Shown piece by piece: positions 11,738-25,149 of a stretch of 64,000 nt of DNA. Within the stretch, counting starts at the first letter, position 1; each line of letters opens with the position of its first letter. The notes beneath the pieces are model-generated. The model was not told the DNA's origin and did not search any database. It saw only the letters and a list, made by a program, of their open reading frames with translations. The stretch covers positions 5,642,001 through 5,706,000 of the forward strand of contig CM055617.1 of NCBI GenBank assembly GCA_029379385.1, read 5' to 3'. This DNA comes from Quillaja saponaria (Eukaryota; Streptophyta; Magnoliopsida; Fabales; Quillajaceae). Both the position numbers and the translations under genes were made by a program.

Positions 11738-12712
11738 TACAAAAAAATATTAGTTATTCAAAAAATATTAAGAAACTAAATAGCATTTGTGTATGTGAAT
11801 TTCGTTTAATTAACTAAGATGAAAATATAATTAGAACTAAGTGTTTTTATGTTCAAATTACATCATCTATGAGATTTAATTGTCTAAGACAAAAATAGTA
11901 AAACTAAGAGATTTAATGTTTAAATTATATTATCGGCATATAGTTAATAGATTTTTCTAAAATGTGTTTTAAAGATATTTGTTAAAATAAAATAAAAATG
12001 ATTTTAAAAATTGAAATTTCTTAAAAATAATATTTTATGGATTAAAGAAATTGTGAGCAACAAACTAAATGTTATATATTTTTTATTTATAAAATCTTAA
12101 CAAGTAAGTGTATTTAGGATATTTGTTAGAAAAATCCATACTTAATTTTTACTATCAAACCAAAAAAAAACAAAACCGATAACAACAATAAATAACTTGT
12201 TAAAATTAGTTAAGCGCTAAAGGATGTAATAAAAATTTACAGTTAAAATACATTTAATACTGTCTCTTCAATATTACTTATTCTCTCTCCCCTCCAACTA
12301 TATAATTCATTTGGTGCTGGTGTTGTGAAGTGTTCGTTTAATTTTCACATTTTCAGGTATTTTCCAAATTTTGAGTGAGAATTTGTTCTACATCAAAAAA
12401 AGAAAAAAGAGAGAATTAAATGCAGAGTACTCAGATGGATGAAAGTTCAAAAAAGGAAATGAAAGTTGCCAATAATAGAATTTGAAATGAAAATTAATTT
12501 CTAAAAGTTACCTAATTTGAGGAGAGAGAAAGAGATTTATAATTTGTTTTCACTCTCTCTTTTTTTTAAAAATAATAATAATACAAACAAAATCCATGCA
12601 TATATATGAGTATATGTTGTCAGTGGTCAGTCGACAACATTTCTGAAACTCATACTCCTTTGTTCCTTCGTCTCTTGCTTTTTCCTACTTGCTTTGGGAG
12701 TTCTTCCATGCC
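9577..12712. other. Intergenic, AT-rich, no gene seen
   Basis: No supportable coding sequence. A stretch at about 10060-10210 has a repeated phrase of the type 'agtccctctagttttatt', common in dispersed non-coding repeats of dicots. A T tract of about 20 bases lies at 11705-11724. The last 200 bases become CT-rich and probably hold the promoter and 5' UTR of the next gene. Confidence 0.5.
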
Positions 12713-15700
12713 ATGCCTCATGGTATCCACATCAGGCCGAACCGAATGAACGTCTCTGGTGGATCAAATTGTCCGGCGAATTCTCGTCGCCGGAAAGTTG
12801 GTAATTCCAGCACCACCGTTGTTCTGCCACAGAATTACGAATTCCATACTACTCCCCTGTTCCAATCGAAGTTCGATGAGAAACACTCCCCCATCTCTGG
12901 AATTAGTTCTTCCGTTAACTTTCAAGTAGGTTTATGCAGAACTAACGTCTCCGCCAGGAAACTCGCCGCTCGGCTGTGGAAATTGTGGTTTATGGAGGTC
13001 TCGGATGGGCGTGGTGAAGCTTTGGAATGCGGGTCGTTTCCTCGTTCAGAGTCTAAGGTATGTATATTTGTTGTCAAATTTATTGTGCTTTGTTCTTAAT
13101 TCATGAATATTTTTCCATGGAAATTTGATCAATACGAGAAAAGATACAAAAAAGTGAGTCTATTTAGTATTTGCTCAAATGCTTAGATGTGAGTTTGAGG
13201 AAGTATGTAAGCTTAATGAGTATCAGAATTTGGATTTAGAGAGAAACTTATAATTTAAACCAAAAAACAAAGCAAAAAGTAGTGAAAACATGAGATCCAG
13301 AGAAACAAAAAAGTAAATTTTACAGTGTTTTGATCAAGTTCAAAAATTTGTGTTAAAATGGTCAAAATATGCAAAACGTTTTCGTTTCCATATTATCCAA
13401 CCCGAAACTCACTTATAGAAACGCAACATCGTTTACAAAGGAAACAAGAGTGTTTTCACACGAAACAATGGCATTTTCACACGAAACTGGGTTATTTCTA
13501 TTATTTTCACAAAAAATTAGTCAACACAAACATGACATTTTCAGAATTTAAAAATCTAAAGTGTTGGCTCTAGTTTTTTTTCATATTTTAGGATTTTAAT
13601 TATTATTTTTTAATCTTATTTGATGTATATTCAGATGGTATAATTTAGCAAAGATAATTCTTTTTAAGATTTCACTTGTGTTAGGTTTCTTGGTCTTTTA
13701 TTTATTTATTTTTTATACAAATATTTTGTATTAATTTAATTTAACTTAGTGATAGGTAATATTAAATTTTCTGAACATATATGTGTTGGTTCAAATAAAA
13801 AAAAATCATTAAATATGGGTTGACTAGCCACTCCACTATTAGTTGGATGTAATTATAATTTGATATTTTTCTCCAACTTGTATGTTTATGTTTAGAATTT
13901 TACTTTATTATTTATTTAATAGTATTTTATGTATTATATTAATAATGTTAGATACCTACAATTATTATAATATGTGTTTTATTATATATTTTCATGCGTT
14001 TTCACAAAAAATAGTATTTCCATGCCGTTTCTATATTATATCTTGAATCGTTTTCATTTTTGAGCTTGTCGGAACGGTAGCTCAAAACAAATTTTAATTC
14101 ATTAGTTTTGATTCAATTATGGTGAATTAGCCCCTTCCCCTTAATACATAAAGGAAACAGTAAGTTTCTAAATTTTCATTATACTTTTTTTTTTATTACA
14201 AATTTATTTTATCTATTTGATTATATTTTTAAAACCGCTCACCAACCATTTTGGAAGCGAAAACCACTTTAGTCAATTCACACACTACCCAAAACAAAAC
14301 TCACTTATAAAAACGCAATATCGTTTCCACTCAAAACGGGGGCGTTTACACTCAAAACAAGGACGTTTTCACACGAAACTGGATCGTTTCTATCATTTTT
14401 ACACGAAAATGGTTGACACAAACAAGACATTTTCAGAATTTAAAAATCTAAAATTTTGGCTCTAGTTCTCTTCATATTTTAGGATTTCAATTTTTTTTTT
14501 AATCTTATTTGATATATATTCAGATAGTATAATTTAGCGAGAATAATTTCTTTTAGAATTTCACGTATGTTAGGTTTCTTAGTCTTTTATTTAATTATTA
14601 TTTTTTATACAAATATTTTGTATTAATTTAGTTTAACTTAGTGATGGATAATATTAAATTTTCAGACTATATATATGTTGGTTCAAATTAAAAAATTCAT
14701 TAAATATCACTTACTAGCAACTCCACTATTAGTTGGATGTAATTGTAATTTGATATTTTTATCTAATTTGTATGTCTATATTTAGAATTTTACTTTATTA
14801 TATATTTAATAGTATTTTATGAATTAAATTAATAATGTTAGATACTTACAATTATTTTAATATATGTTTTATTATATATTTTTCATGCGTTTCTACAAAA
14901 ATTAGCATTTTTATACCGTTTCTATACTATATCTTGAATCGTTTCCATTTCTGAACTTGTTAAAACGGTACCTAGAAACGAATTTTAATTTCTTGATATT
15001 GATTCAATTATGATGAATTAGCCCCTTCCCCTTAATACATAAAGTAAACAGTAAGTTTCTAAATTTTCATTATACTTTTCTTTTTGTTACAAACTTATTT
15101 TATCTATTTGATTATATTTTTAAAACCGCTCACCAACCATTTCGGAAGCGAAGACCACTTTAGTCAGTTTAGAAAGATATGGAATTTGCCTCCAGCTTGA
15201 TCTTGATGTATTTGGACCAGATATTTCACGAGTTGAATCGAAAAATTCAAATCCTTGATGTATTTCATTGATTGTGTGATGACCTAAGTTTATGATCTAT
15301 TGTGTGGGGTTGGCATGTGTTGAGTCCTGCAGCAGCAGGTGTGTGTATGATTGGTCACTGAAATTCTACGTCTTAATTGCCTCGCAACCTCTCCCCCCAC
15401 AGGGTTTCTGTTCTGAGCTGGGATCTTGTATGTCGTTTACCAAACCTTCAGTTGAAGGGAAAACAAAGTGGGATTCTGTGCATTGTGAAGAATCCAATGA
15501 GATCATTCATGTTGATACACATAAGAAGCTTCTTGATAATTATGGGAAATTGCTGCCAGACACTGCTGTTTCTACTCTGCAAGCAGAACTAGTGCAGGCT
15601 CAGATTTGCATCAGCAAGCTTAAAGCCTCACGGTTGTCTTCTCAGAAGAAAGTCAAACACTTCCTGCAGAAGCTTGAAGAGGAAAAGATCTCTTGGAAGA

Positions 15701-17025
15701 GCAGAGAACGCCAGAAAATTCGAGCAGCTGTCCATGACTTAAAGGATAGATTGGGAAGGGAAAGGAAATATCGAAAGAAGTTGGAAATACTCAACAGAAA
15801 ATTGATCAATGAACTAGCCGATGCCAAGCTATCTGCAAAGCAATCCATGCAAAGTTACAAGGAAGAAAGAAAATGCAGAAAACTAATGGAGGAGGTATGC
15901 AATGAGTTAGCTAGGCGAGTAAGAGAAGACAAGGTTGAAGTTGAGGAATTAAAGAGGGAATCTGTGAAATTTAGTGAGGAAATGGAAGAAGAGAGGAAAA
16001 TGTTGCAAATGGCTGTGTTATTGCGTGAAGAACAGGTCCAAATGAAACTGCAAGATGCAAAACTTGCTCTTGAAGATAAATATTATCAGCTGAACCAGCT
16101 GATAAAAGATCTGCAGAGCTTCTTGAGGCCAAGAAGTGGTGAGCTGAATATGATGGATACAAGAAAAGTTAAGTTGATCCAACAGGCAGCTCAATTAGTG
16201 GATTTTCAAGATGTTGAGGAATTTTCATGTGATCCCTCAAAATCAGGTGATGTATTTTCTATTTTTGAGGAGTTCAGAGATGGAAAAGCTAACGAGAGAG
16301 AGATTGAACGATGCTTTCATCCCAGTCCCGCTAGTCATTATTCTGGAATCAACATCATAAATCCTGATGAAGATGGCTTGAAGGATAACCCTGTGCTGTA
16401 TCAGTCAAATCTCTATGTTGATATAATTGGTTTAGAAGACAATGGAGCCTGGGAGACTGTCAGCAATGCTGTAAATCAGGACTCTATTTTTTCACTTGAA
16501 AGGAACGACCCCTCTGTCGGGATGGAACATAATGAAAATGCTGGTCTCGAATACCCATATACAGGAGTTAGTGAGGTCTGTTCTGTATCATCAAGGCAAC
16601 CAACGGAGAAGGGTTCTTCTATTTCTAATCTTAGGTCGTGCCCAAGTAATGTAAAAAGACCTTATGTTGGTGTGACTTCTCAATATACAAGGTCTGGTCA
16701 AAGTGATCTCAGGTGCCTGGATTCTGTGGCAGCAAAAAGCTCAGCAGAAGTATTTTCTGACAAGTCCAATCGAAGGCTTCCAAGTAATACAACAATTTCT
16801 AGTGTCAGGATGACTTGTCCTAAAAAAGGTTCAGGTGATGCTGGCTTCAGACACTGTAGTGCAGTGGCATGGCGAAGCTCACCAGACGCCATGAATCCAC
16901 ATATAACTCGTGGGATAAATGGATACGTAGAATGGCCACGAGGCATACCAAAAAGTAAGAATTCAAAATCAAGAGCGGGAAGCCTGAAACCCCAGTTGCA
17001 CCGCATTCTTAAACAGAAGACTTGA
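12713..17025 (+). CDS. BRANCHLESS TRICHOME-like coiled-coil protein (At5g41620 type)
   Basis: Two coding exons: 12713-13057 (115 codons, starts MPHGIHIRPNR) and 15403-17025. The donor is aag|gtatgt and the acceptor ccccccacag; both boundaries are phase 0, giving 655 residues, close to the roughly 620 I recall for At5g41620. The N-terminal part carries the conserved SARKLAARLWKLWF motif (about 90-103). A long coiled coil runs from about residue 170 (STLQAELVQAQICISKLKAS) to about 355 (LIKDLQSFLRPR), very rich in E and K. The tail is Ser-rich and ends with a basic segment (EWPRGIPKSKNSKSR, LHRILKQKT). Related proteins include BLT, which affects trichome branching through microtubule- and endoreduplication-linked factors; the exact role of this clade is not settled. 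No membrane span or enzyme motif. The 2.3-kb intron is enlarged by a tandem duplication. Confidence 0.85.
13397..15175. repeat. Tandem duplication of an ~892-bp unit inside the intron
   Basis: Unit 1 (about 13397-14285) and unit 2 (about 14286-15175) align over their whole length. For example, ccccttccccttaatacata is at 14131 and again at 15022, and taaaaatctaaa at 13549 and 14441, a period of 891-892. Similarity is high but not perfect, with scattered substitutions and small indels. Each unit opens with a block rich in GAAACG/CGTTTC and 'ttttcacacgaaac' phrases and has a second such block in its 3' third (about 14020-14070 and 14910-14960), which resembles subterminal repeats of a non-autonomous DNA element. 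No transposase frame. The element identity is not established. Confidence 0.85.
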
Positions 17026-19804
17026 ACCATATCCTTATAATTTGAGCAAGCACGTAAAAATAAGATTATGCTCCTCTGTTTCTTCAGCTCTGTCTTAGAT
17101 GGCCCTTAGAATCTCTATGCAGCTGCTTCCTTTCTGGTAACTAGTCAACCAATTTTAGTCCTAGTAAGAGTTTCTTTCATCACATGCCTAGTTATACTTA
17201 CAATGCATATTCAAATTATAGTATGTTTTTAATAGTGCAACGTCTTCTTAACTCAACTTTAATTGAAAATTTAATTACATATTACATAATTGAGGGAATT
17301 AATTAATGTACCGGAAGTATTTCTATCAAATCTTTCATTTGCCTGAGACTGAGTTAATTGACTTATATTAAACTGAAATATTAGAAGTATGTTTACATAA
17401 TTGAGTGTTAGAATCTCTGTAAACAGAACGATATAGTGGCATAGTGTGTGTGTCCTTGGACGGGTTTTGCTAGCTAGGGCCTGTCTCCCATACACTGTTA
17501 GACCTCACGTGAACAACTACATAACTAATTATTAAACAACTTTCCCTTCTAATTTAACATATGAAAACTATATTGAGAATCTCATTAAACAAAGGATAAC
17601 TAATTGCCTGAGACTGAGTTAATTGACTTCATTTCTAGGCATTTTCTGTAACGGCATATTTGACCCTTTCTCATGAAGAAGTTGCAGACTTCAAAAGGGG
17701 AGGAAATAATAATTAGAAGGAGAGAATAGTACCCCAAAAAGGGGTTTATATATATATATAAAGAAAAAAGAAAAAAAAAAAAGCAAGCTAGCAAGAAAGA
17801 GAGAAACAGAACTAACACTTTTTGCATTTTCAAAGATACTCCAATCTGGATGGTGCATGGTTATTTTGAGGAATAAGGTTCTTTGCAGTTTGCATCATAG
17901 ATTCTTAATTTTAAAAGAGAAGAAGATTGATACTTTCTGAAGAATTTATGTTCTTTATCCAAACTTGAATGAAGATTGAGGACGATATGTTCCCATGCTG
18001 GGCCGCTTAATTATAGTGTTTTATTAAAGGAGGTGGCTATGGGCTTCACAGGACACCCAACTATAAGCCTTATGGGCTATATCTTAGGCAGTGTGGCCAT
18101 GTCTACCTCTGGGTCTTGGACCACCTTTCTACGAGTCCATATATCATAGCTGGTGGGAGCCTGTGCCACTGTGGCATAGTCATCCTCGAGACTACAAGAG
18201 AGGCAGCAAGTTTGAGTTTGGAAAAACACAGGTGCAAAGCTTAAGGTTCTGGTTTGAGCCTGGATTCTAGAAAAAAAGATTCTTTCTAATTTGGTCTCAT
18301 ACATTTGAGAAACCCCCTCCTCATTTTATTTACGTTATGTTCAACTTCTTATTAATGAATGCTTTCAACAAGTTCACTCTAGGCCACACTTCATGGATAT
18401 GAAAGCAATTACATACAAGTACTCTATGTAGAAAAAAGAGATTTAGGATAAGCCTAGCTTTAGCAAAATTATGGATCTGTGTTTGCAAACATAATTAGGG
18501 TGCACTGGTGAATGTCTGCATCATCTTTTTTAAAGCCGTAGTCATAATCAAGTTTAGAAAAAACTGCCACTAACAGCCATTTTAAGACTCTGATTTGATT
18601 TGTATTTGTAGTTGGGGTCTGGAGATACTTGGAAATCAAATTCAATAATGAGATGCCAAACAAATTAGTCAAGCACTTTCATGCTTTTGGCCAAACAAAA
18701 GCCATAGTGCTAGTTATTACTTATTACACTAGATCATTGTAGAAAACAGAACCCCACCTGCAGAAGAAATGGACTTGCCACAAGCGCATGAAGAATCAGA
18801 ACCATTAATTAGTCTTGGCCACCACATTGTGCAAGTGGAAGGTGCACTTGATCACTTTACTCACATCAAAGATGTACTTTCTTTTTACTGTCATTGCAGC
18901 ATAAATGAGCAACTGTCATCTTCGGCAACATGAGCTATCAACTTATTACCTGATATATTGATATTGATTATCAGCTTATTACTTTGTACACTCCCGCAAC
19001 ACGCCCCAAGTCAGTTAGACTTGTTAGCATAGATAATGCTTACTTTGTCAATATTACATTCATGATCACTTAGTCATAGAGACTCTAGTATCATGTTAAA
19101 GAACTATTTTACTTTAAAAATTAAGCGTTGAACGAGACTTCTTAAATAAGTTTGATCTTTTAGATTACCTACCTATCCAATATATTTTCTTTTAAGTTTT
19201 CATGTATTTGAAGAAGTGATTGCAAACCCTTGAAATTAGTTTCCTCTAACCTCTAGTGGCTTGTTATATATAGTATGGTAATTAGCTGATTTTTTTTTCT
19301 TGTATTTGATGTATGAACCATGAGAACTTGCACCGACTACATAACTGCAAAAGGGATGGGAGAGATATCAAATGCATGCATGGGTAGAAGAGGAAGTTGA
19401 TTGATATGCAACAATGAGGTAAAATAATTGAAACCCCCTTTCAAGTTTTGAAGGGAAAGATTCCCTTCAATTATTTTATGTATAAGCATTGCTAGAATGA
19501 TTAGATCCAGAGAACTTCTTTGTTGAAACAATTATACAATACCGAAAGGGAATCTCTCATCAGATTAAACAAAAGGAAATGATTTGAGGTTAGAGTCAAT
19601 AATTTAATTTGATTTGAATTAGTAGAGTACAAAAACAATATAAGTTGTTATCTTCGATTTGCTAGACTAACCAATTGGAATCTACACATGGGTCCTAGGA
19701 AATAGTTTAAACATTCAAATTTGAGTATGATAATTTTTACGTTGTTTCGTGTACGAAATATTATTGAATAAAAATAATAATATGCTTCTATCATAAATCA
19801 AATC
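17026..19804. other. Intergenic, no gene seen
   Basis: 3' UTR of the coiled-coil gene, then non-coding sequence. A 24-base phrase, gcctgagactgagttaattgactt when split at its middle, occurs exactly at 17341 and 17606. A short perfect foldback (10-base arms, 3-base loop) is at 19448-19470. The stretch around 19080-19200 contains wording similar to untranslated parts of Copia-like elements, too short to call. Confidence 0.5.
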
Positions 19805-20036
19805 AAATTAAGTAATATATTTATAATTTATCTAATAAGTGTCTAAAAGATACTTGTTAAGTTTTCAAAAACATAAAATTTATAATATTTATTATGGTAA
19901 TTAATCATAATTTCAGTATCAAATTAAGTAATACACCTAGAATTTATCTAATATGTGTCTAAAAGAAACTAATTAAGTTTTCATAAACATAAAGTTTGTA
20001 ATATTTATTACAGTAATTAATCATAATTTCAGTATT
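19805..20036. repeat. 116-bp direct tandem duplication
   Basis: Two adjacent copies start with aaattaagtaata at 19805 and 19921 and both end with ttaatcataatttcagtat, giving a constant period of 116. They differ by a handful of substitutions. Non-coding and AT-rich. Confidence 0.85.
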
Positions 20037-23000
20037 ATTTATTATATAAATTACTACTTGTAGAAAGTTTTAATTTTTAATGACTATATTTATAATAGCT
20101 TAATAAGTGTTTTTTTGTGCACTTGTCAAAAAATTCATATTCCAATATGTAAAAAAAAAGAATTAAAAAGGAAGTTTCAATAAGTTATCAAGTTAATTGA
20201 TAGGTAGGTATCATAATAAGTGGTATGTGTTGTTAAAAATTCAAGTGTGGGAATCAAGGTGTTGATGATGAAATTATTGAATTAATCCAATGCATTGTCC
20301 ACATATAGTGGCCCCATGTAGTCTAGTGAGAGATGAGGTGGGTCCCATGACATAGATGATGAAAATCACAACTCTTCAGCTGAAAATAACAATCCAAAAG
20401 AAGAAGTGATAGTGATAAATTGCAGCTAAACCCAGTTTCCAGAAAGATGGAAAAGGTGACTAAGTTGCCACCATAAATTTCATTGACAACTTAGCACTAA
20501 ACTGTTGTGGTGGACTCCATCTTGTGTGACATTTGATAGGAACTCATAAAAGGATCAGCATTGGTTCAGATTTCAGAAAGTTGTCAGACAGATATTTGTT
20601 ATCAAGTTTAGGAAATAATTAAGCCTGAAAGAATCTTGGGATGGCATGTTTGATAAAACCAAATTTCATTTTGTCATAATATGAAATCCAAGAATGCAAG
20701 ATATTGTAGACAACAAAATTTTATTTATAAGACTTTACTTAATAATTTGAATTAGTGAATTAATTCTTTCACTTAGTATCAGAATTTTTTGATAATTAAG
20801 AGTTTAGTTAGTACGATTTTCGATTTTGATAATTAAATGTGAACAACTAACTTAAAAAGTCTTATTTCAACCATTAAATTATTAATATAATTCATAAAAA
20901 CAAACTATCAATTGTTAAGATTTGAATGAAAAATAATTTAAGATATGATATTATCTCTCTTTTTCCAGGTAAAAAAAAAAAATCATGCTGCAATACTATG
21001 TATTATATCTTAATTAAACACACAATGTTTTAGGGAAAAAAAAAAAGGACATTAAATAAATAATATGAATTATGCAGTGTGATTTTGATTTCCCTTTTAT
21101 GAAAAAAAAAAAATAGTAAATCCCTTGGAATTCCAACCCAACTACAATCATTACTCAGGATGCTGTTCAAAGGCATCCATCCAATTGCAAATAAAAATAT
21201 GGCCACCTTTTATTTATTAAAAAAGAAAAAAGAATATTGTACTACTACAATTATAATTAATAGTCACAAAATATAAAAGCGACCTATCTGTAAACCATGC
21301 TATCACATGGCAAACACTGCCAGGTTCTACAAAATTTTTAGTTGTTTATAAGCAGCAGGTGAGATTCTGATTCTACAAAAATGACATACCCAAAATCTTT
21401 ATATTTTATTTCTAAGATACTTCTACTACAATAATAGTATTATAATTCTTAGTTAGCTCCAAGAAATCATATTCAAGTGTCACAATGCATGACACAATCA
21501 AACTATATAACAGTTTTTAGGTTATCATGATTGAATCTTATTTTCACCAAAAATTGAGAATTACTTCCCGTTTTATATTAATCACAAAATATTTTTAGAT
21601 AAATAAAATAAAAAGATAAATAATGTACTGTTTTGACAGAAAATATTATATTTATATTAATACTCTCAACCTAAGTGAAGAAACATATCTTGAGTATTAC
21701 CTTAACCAAAACTCATTATTAGTTAACACAACTTTAAGATGGTCTATGTTAACTCTAATAAATGTTAGGTATATATACTCACTCTTTATTAGTAAGTAGT
21801 TAGGTCCACTAATTCACTTGTTAGTAGAATTGATGAGTGCACATAACAAAATCCCAATTTTATAAGGCTCATGATATTTCAATAAATTTATGTACATACT
21901 CTATTACCCTCCAATCAAATTTAAGATCATAACTTAATTAACTAATAAATTAGTCTTGCATTTAATAAGTGAGACATTCACCTTAGGTTACGTACTATGC
22001 TGTATATAAATTTTACATCTATGAGATTGTGGATAGGAGTGTGGAAAAAAACCATCGACCTGTCAAATCCTATTCAATCTGGTTGAATAACTCATCAAGA
22101 ATTGGTTTAATGATTGGGTAAATTTTTTTTTGAAACTGGGTGAACCCGACCCATCTACATTTTAATATTTATTAAATTATTTTTGTATGTACATCTAAAT
22201 ACAAAAAATGTTCAAAAAAAAAGTTTAAATATAAAATTTTACTAGGTAAATATTAGATTTTATATTATTCTTAAATATACATCATTATTTATTTTTTTAA
22301 TTTTATTTATTATATTAAACATCTTTAATCTATATTGATTTATACATAACCATCGAGAGCTTAACTCAAACGATTAATACTTATCTTCTATCCCTAGTAC
22401 TGAGTTTGAACACTCCCAATGTACTGACAATAAAATAAAATTATAACTTGATATTTGTTATTCTATTTTGGAATATAAATTTGAACCCACCTAATTTTAT
22501 GCAGGCTAAAAATTTTGATCACCCAATAACCCAACTTTCAAAGTTAAATGATATTTTTAGTCATTCAAATTGCCAGATTGGGTGACATTATCCGATCCTA
22601 TCCACCCAATTGCACACCTAATTGTGGAAATAGTAGGAACCTCTTATAATCCAAGGTGGAATCTAGCAAAGGTAAGTATCCATTGAATCAAGGGGAATCT
22701 GAGCATAGGATACTTGATCTTAATGATGGTGGGATGCGGACCCACTTATGGTTACTAATGGGTCCCAACAAGTTCGGTTACAAGGTAAAAATCGATAATT
22801 TTGTGACCCACTTACTGACTGGGCACTCCACAATCTAAGGCCCATAATGATTCAATAACTACAAAACTAACCTCATCTTTAGCAAGGTTTCAAACTTCTA
22901 TTGGGCCTACTGGGCCTATGGATAGTGAAATCCATGAATATGAATGGTGATAAGTTTTTTTGTTTTTCATTTCCTCAAAACGACAAAGTTTCAGAAAAGG

Positions 23001-23505
23001 GCCCCACATCGCCCCCACCAATTTCTTTCTAGACCGTCCAATGTGCCCGTCATAGAAATTCGCTTTCCTTGCAAGTGGGATTAATTAATTTAAACCTTAA
23101 TCAAAAACATTTTTTAATTAGTAATCACTAATTAAATACTTCCAAAACCATCCATTATTATTATTTTTTTGTGATATATATTGTTACATACATATTGATT
23201 AATCTATTTTTTTATTTAATAAAATATAAATAATTCATATTACATTTTGAAAAAGATTATAATAAGTTTATTTCATTTAACATTCAGATCTAATAAATCA
23301 AGAAATAAATCATACCTCTTAAATCATTAAACAATTTTTTAACTATCATATTTTATTTTATTGTGTAGTAAGTTTATGAAGCTCTTACTAAATTAAAATT
23401 TAAGTCATCAATTATGCTTGGCAAAGTTGTTGTCATTATCGTCGTTAATGGCCTTCATCCATATTAAACTTTTTGTTAAAATTTTCAACCCGTCATTGTC
23501 TATCC
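20037..23505. other. Intergenic, AT-rich, degenerate repeats
   Basis: No gene supported. About 22010-22630 has edges with related wording (ggataggagtgtgg near the left, ccgatcctatccacccaattg near the right), like a non-autonomous repeat. Related phrases recur at about 24210-24370. Three TGGGCC/GGCCCA motifs cluster at 22839-22916 without a following open frame. Confidence 0.45.
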
Positions 23506-23613
23506 CACGTGGCAAAGATTTAGACTGCAGCAAATGGACCCACTTATGCCACACGTGGTGGGTGCTGAGAGAATGAGTTAACAAGAGGGGTATAACAAGT
23601 GTGTGCCCACGTG
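23506..23613. promoter_or_regulatory. Three perfect G-boxes (CACGTG)
   Basis: CACGTG occurs at 23506-23511, 23552-23557 and 23608-23613. The first and third lie in the longer CCACGTGGC context typical of ABA-response elements and bZIP/bHLH (including PIF) binding sites. They lie about 1.5-1.6 kb before the ATG of the S40 gene at 25150, the nearest downstream gene. Binding and target are inferred. Confidence 0.5.
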
Positions 23614-24990
23614 GCGTGTGGGGTCTTGATTGGATGCAATGGACGTAGTCAAACAAGATAGACTGCTAAATGGGGTCCTTCTAAGAGCGAGTTGTGAAAG
23701 CTGAGGTGGATAAAAAATAGAACCTATTTTTTTTTTTGGAGTAAATTACAATACGAATCATTGTAATTTTATTTTTTCTCAATTAAGTACCACATCTTCT
23801 TTTTTTCCCTGCAAACGTATAAAATTTCATAGTTATAAATAGTGGTGTGCTTTAATATTTAAAAATATAATCATATCCAACTGGAGTAATTTTTTTATTT
23901 ATTTTTGGTGCAATCCAACTAGAGTATTTGAGTACAAAAAAAAGAGTGAATAATCAACTTAATATATGTTCATGTTAATTTTTAATCTGTCATATTTAAT
24001 TTGAATTTGAATTTATGTTTATGTTAAATATAAATTATAATAAATTAACTTATCTTATTTTACTATATTTATTAAATTAGTAATTATAAATTATAAATTT
24101 ATATCTAATTTTAGATTAAAAATTATATAATGTTTTTTTTTTTTTGGACCTTATTATTTGTTAAAAATAAGTAATAGATTATTTTATAATAAATTTTAAT
24201 AAATGAAAAATCTAACCCATCCGACGAGGCTAACTCACCCAATTTTTTATTTGTGTGTAATTTTTTATCACCTAACTTCTAAACTTAGATAAAATTTTTG
24301 CCAACCCGACTTGGTTGATCAGATGAAATTTTTGACAAATCCTATCTGCCTACCCAATTGTACATCTCTAGTTATATTATATTTAAACTTTAAACACATG
24401 CATCGCTCGAGAAACAAAATATCACAACTCAACTTTAAAACTAACTTAAACTAAAAAATTAATAATAATAACATTCGTTAAAACAAGAATTTATGAAATT
24501 AAATAAATTTCAATAAAATTTATTTTTGTGGCACCTTTTTAGCTCACATTGCAAATGAGATTGTAACCTAATAAAAAAAGTGCATAAAATTCAGAAAAAA
24601 TATAATTAAAAAAAAATATGCAATTGACATATAAAAAATGAAAGTTTTTATAACCAAATAAATAGTTGTCTAGAAAATAGAAGGTTGTCATAAGTAAACA
24701 AACAATGAAATTTTCATTCGTAATTTGGCAGGAAGGTATAAACAAGAGCTAATTAAAATATAAATAAAATTATAGTGGCTCAATTAATAATATTAAAAAT
24801 ACATTGCCCAAATAGAAAAACTGAAAAAAAAGAAAAAAAAGAAAAAAAAAGAAGGGCTTAATGTATAATTTAACCTTGTTACTTATCTTGGGGTCTTGAA
24901 TTTTTTACCATATTTGTTTCGCGAAATGCAGAGAAAATGAACCTCAAATTCACATGAAATTAAAATAGAGGACCATCTGAATGGAAATGC
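23614..24990. other. Intergenic upstream of the first S40 gene
   Basis: AT-rich sequence with poly-A and poly-T runs and no supportable frame. Probably distal promoter of the S40 gene. Confidence 0.5.
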
Positions 24991-24998
24991 TATAAATA
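24991..24998 (+). promoter_or_regulatory. TATA box of the first S40 gene
   Basis: TATAAATA followed by a CT-rich stretch (catcccctcctct). With a start near 25025 the 5' UTR would be about 125 bases. Confidence 0.6.
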
Positions 24999-25149
24999 CA
25001 CATCCCCTCCTCTAAAGCTGGCTTATGTTAAATTTGAGAGCCGAAGTAATGGCTTCATAGTAAATAGCATTGAGGTGTTGCCTCTCATTTTTCTGATCCT
25101 CTATCTGGGTCGCCGGAAAATTCTTATTCCGTTGATCCGGCGATGCCAA

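Noticed and set aside
18077..18304. Minus-strand 75-codon frame as a transposon gag piece
   Set aside because: No zinc knuckle or neighbouring pol motifs; considered chance.
22656..22838. 60-codon plus-strand frame
   Set aside because: No motif, low-complexity AT-rich flanks, and no promoter at the right distance; the TGGGCC motifs lie downstream of it.
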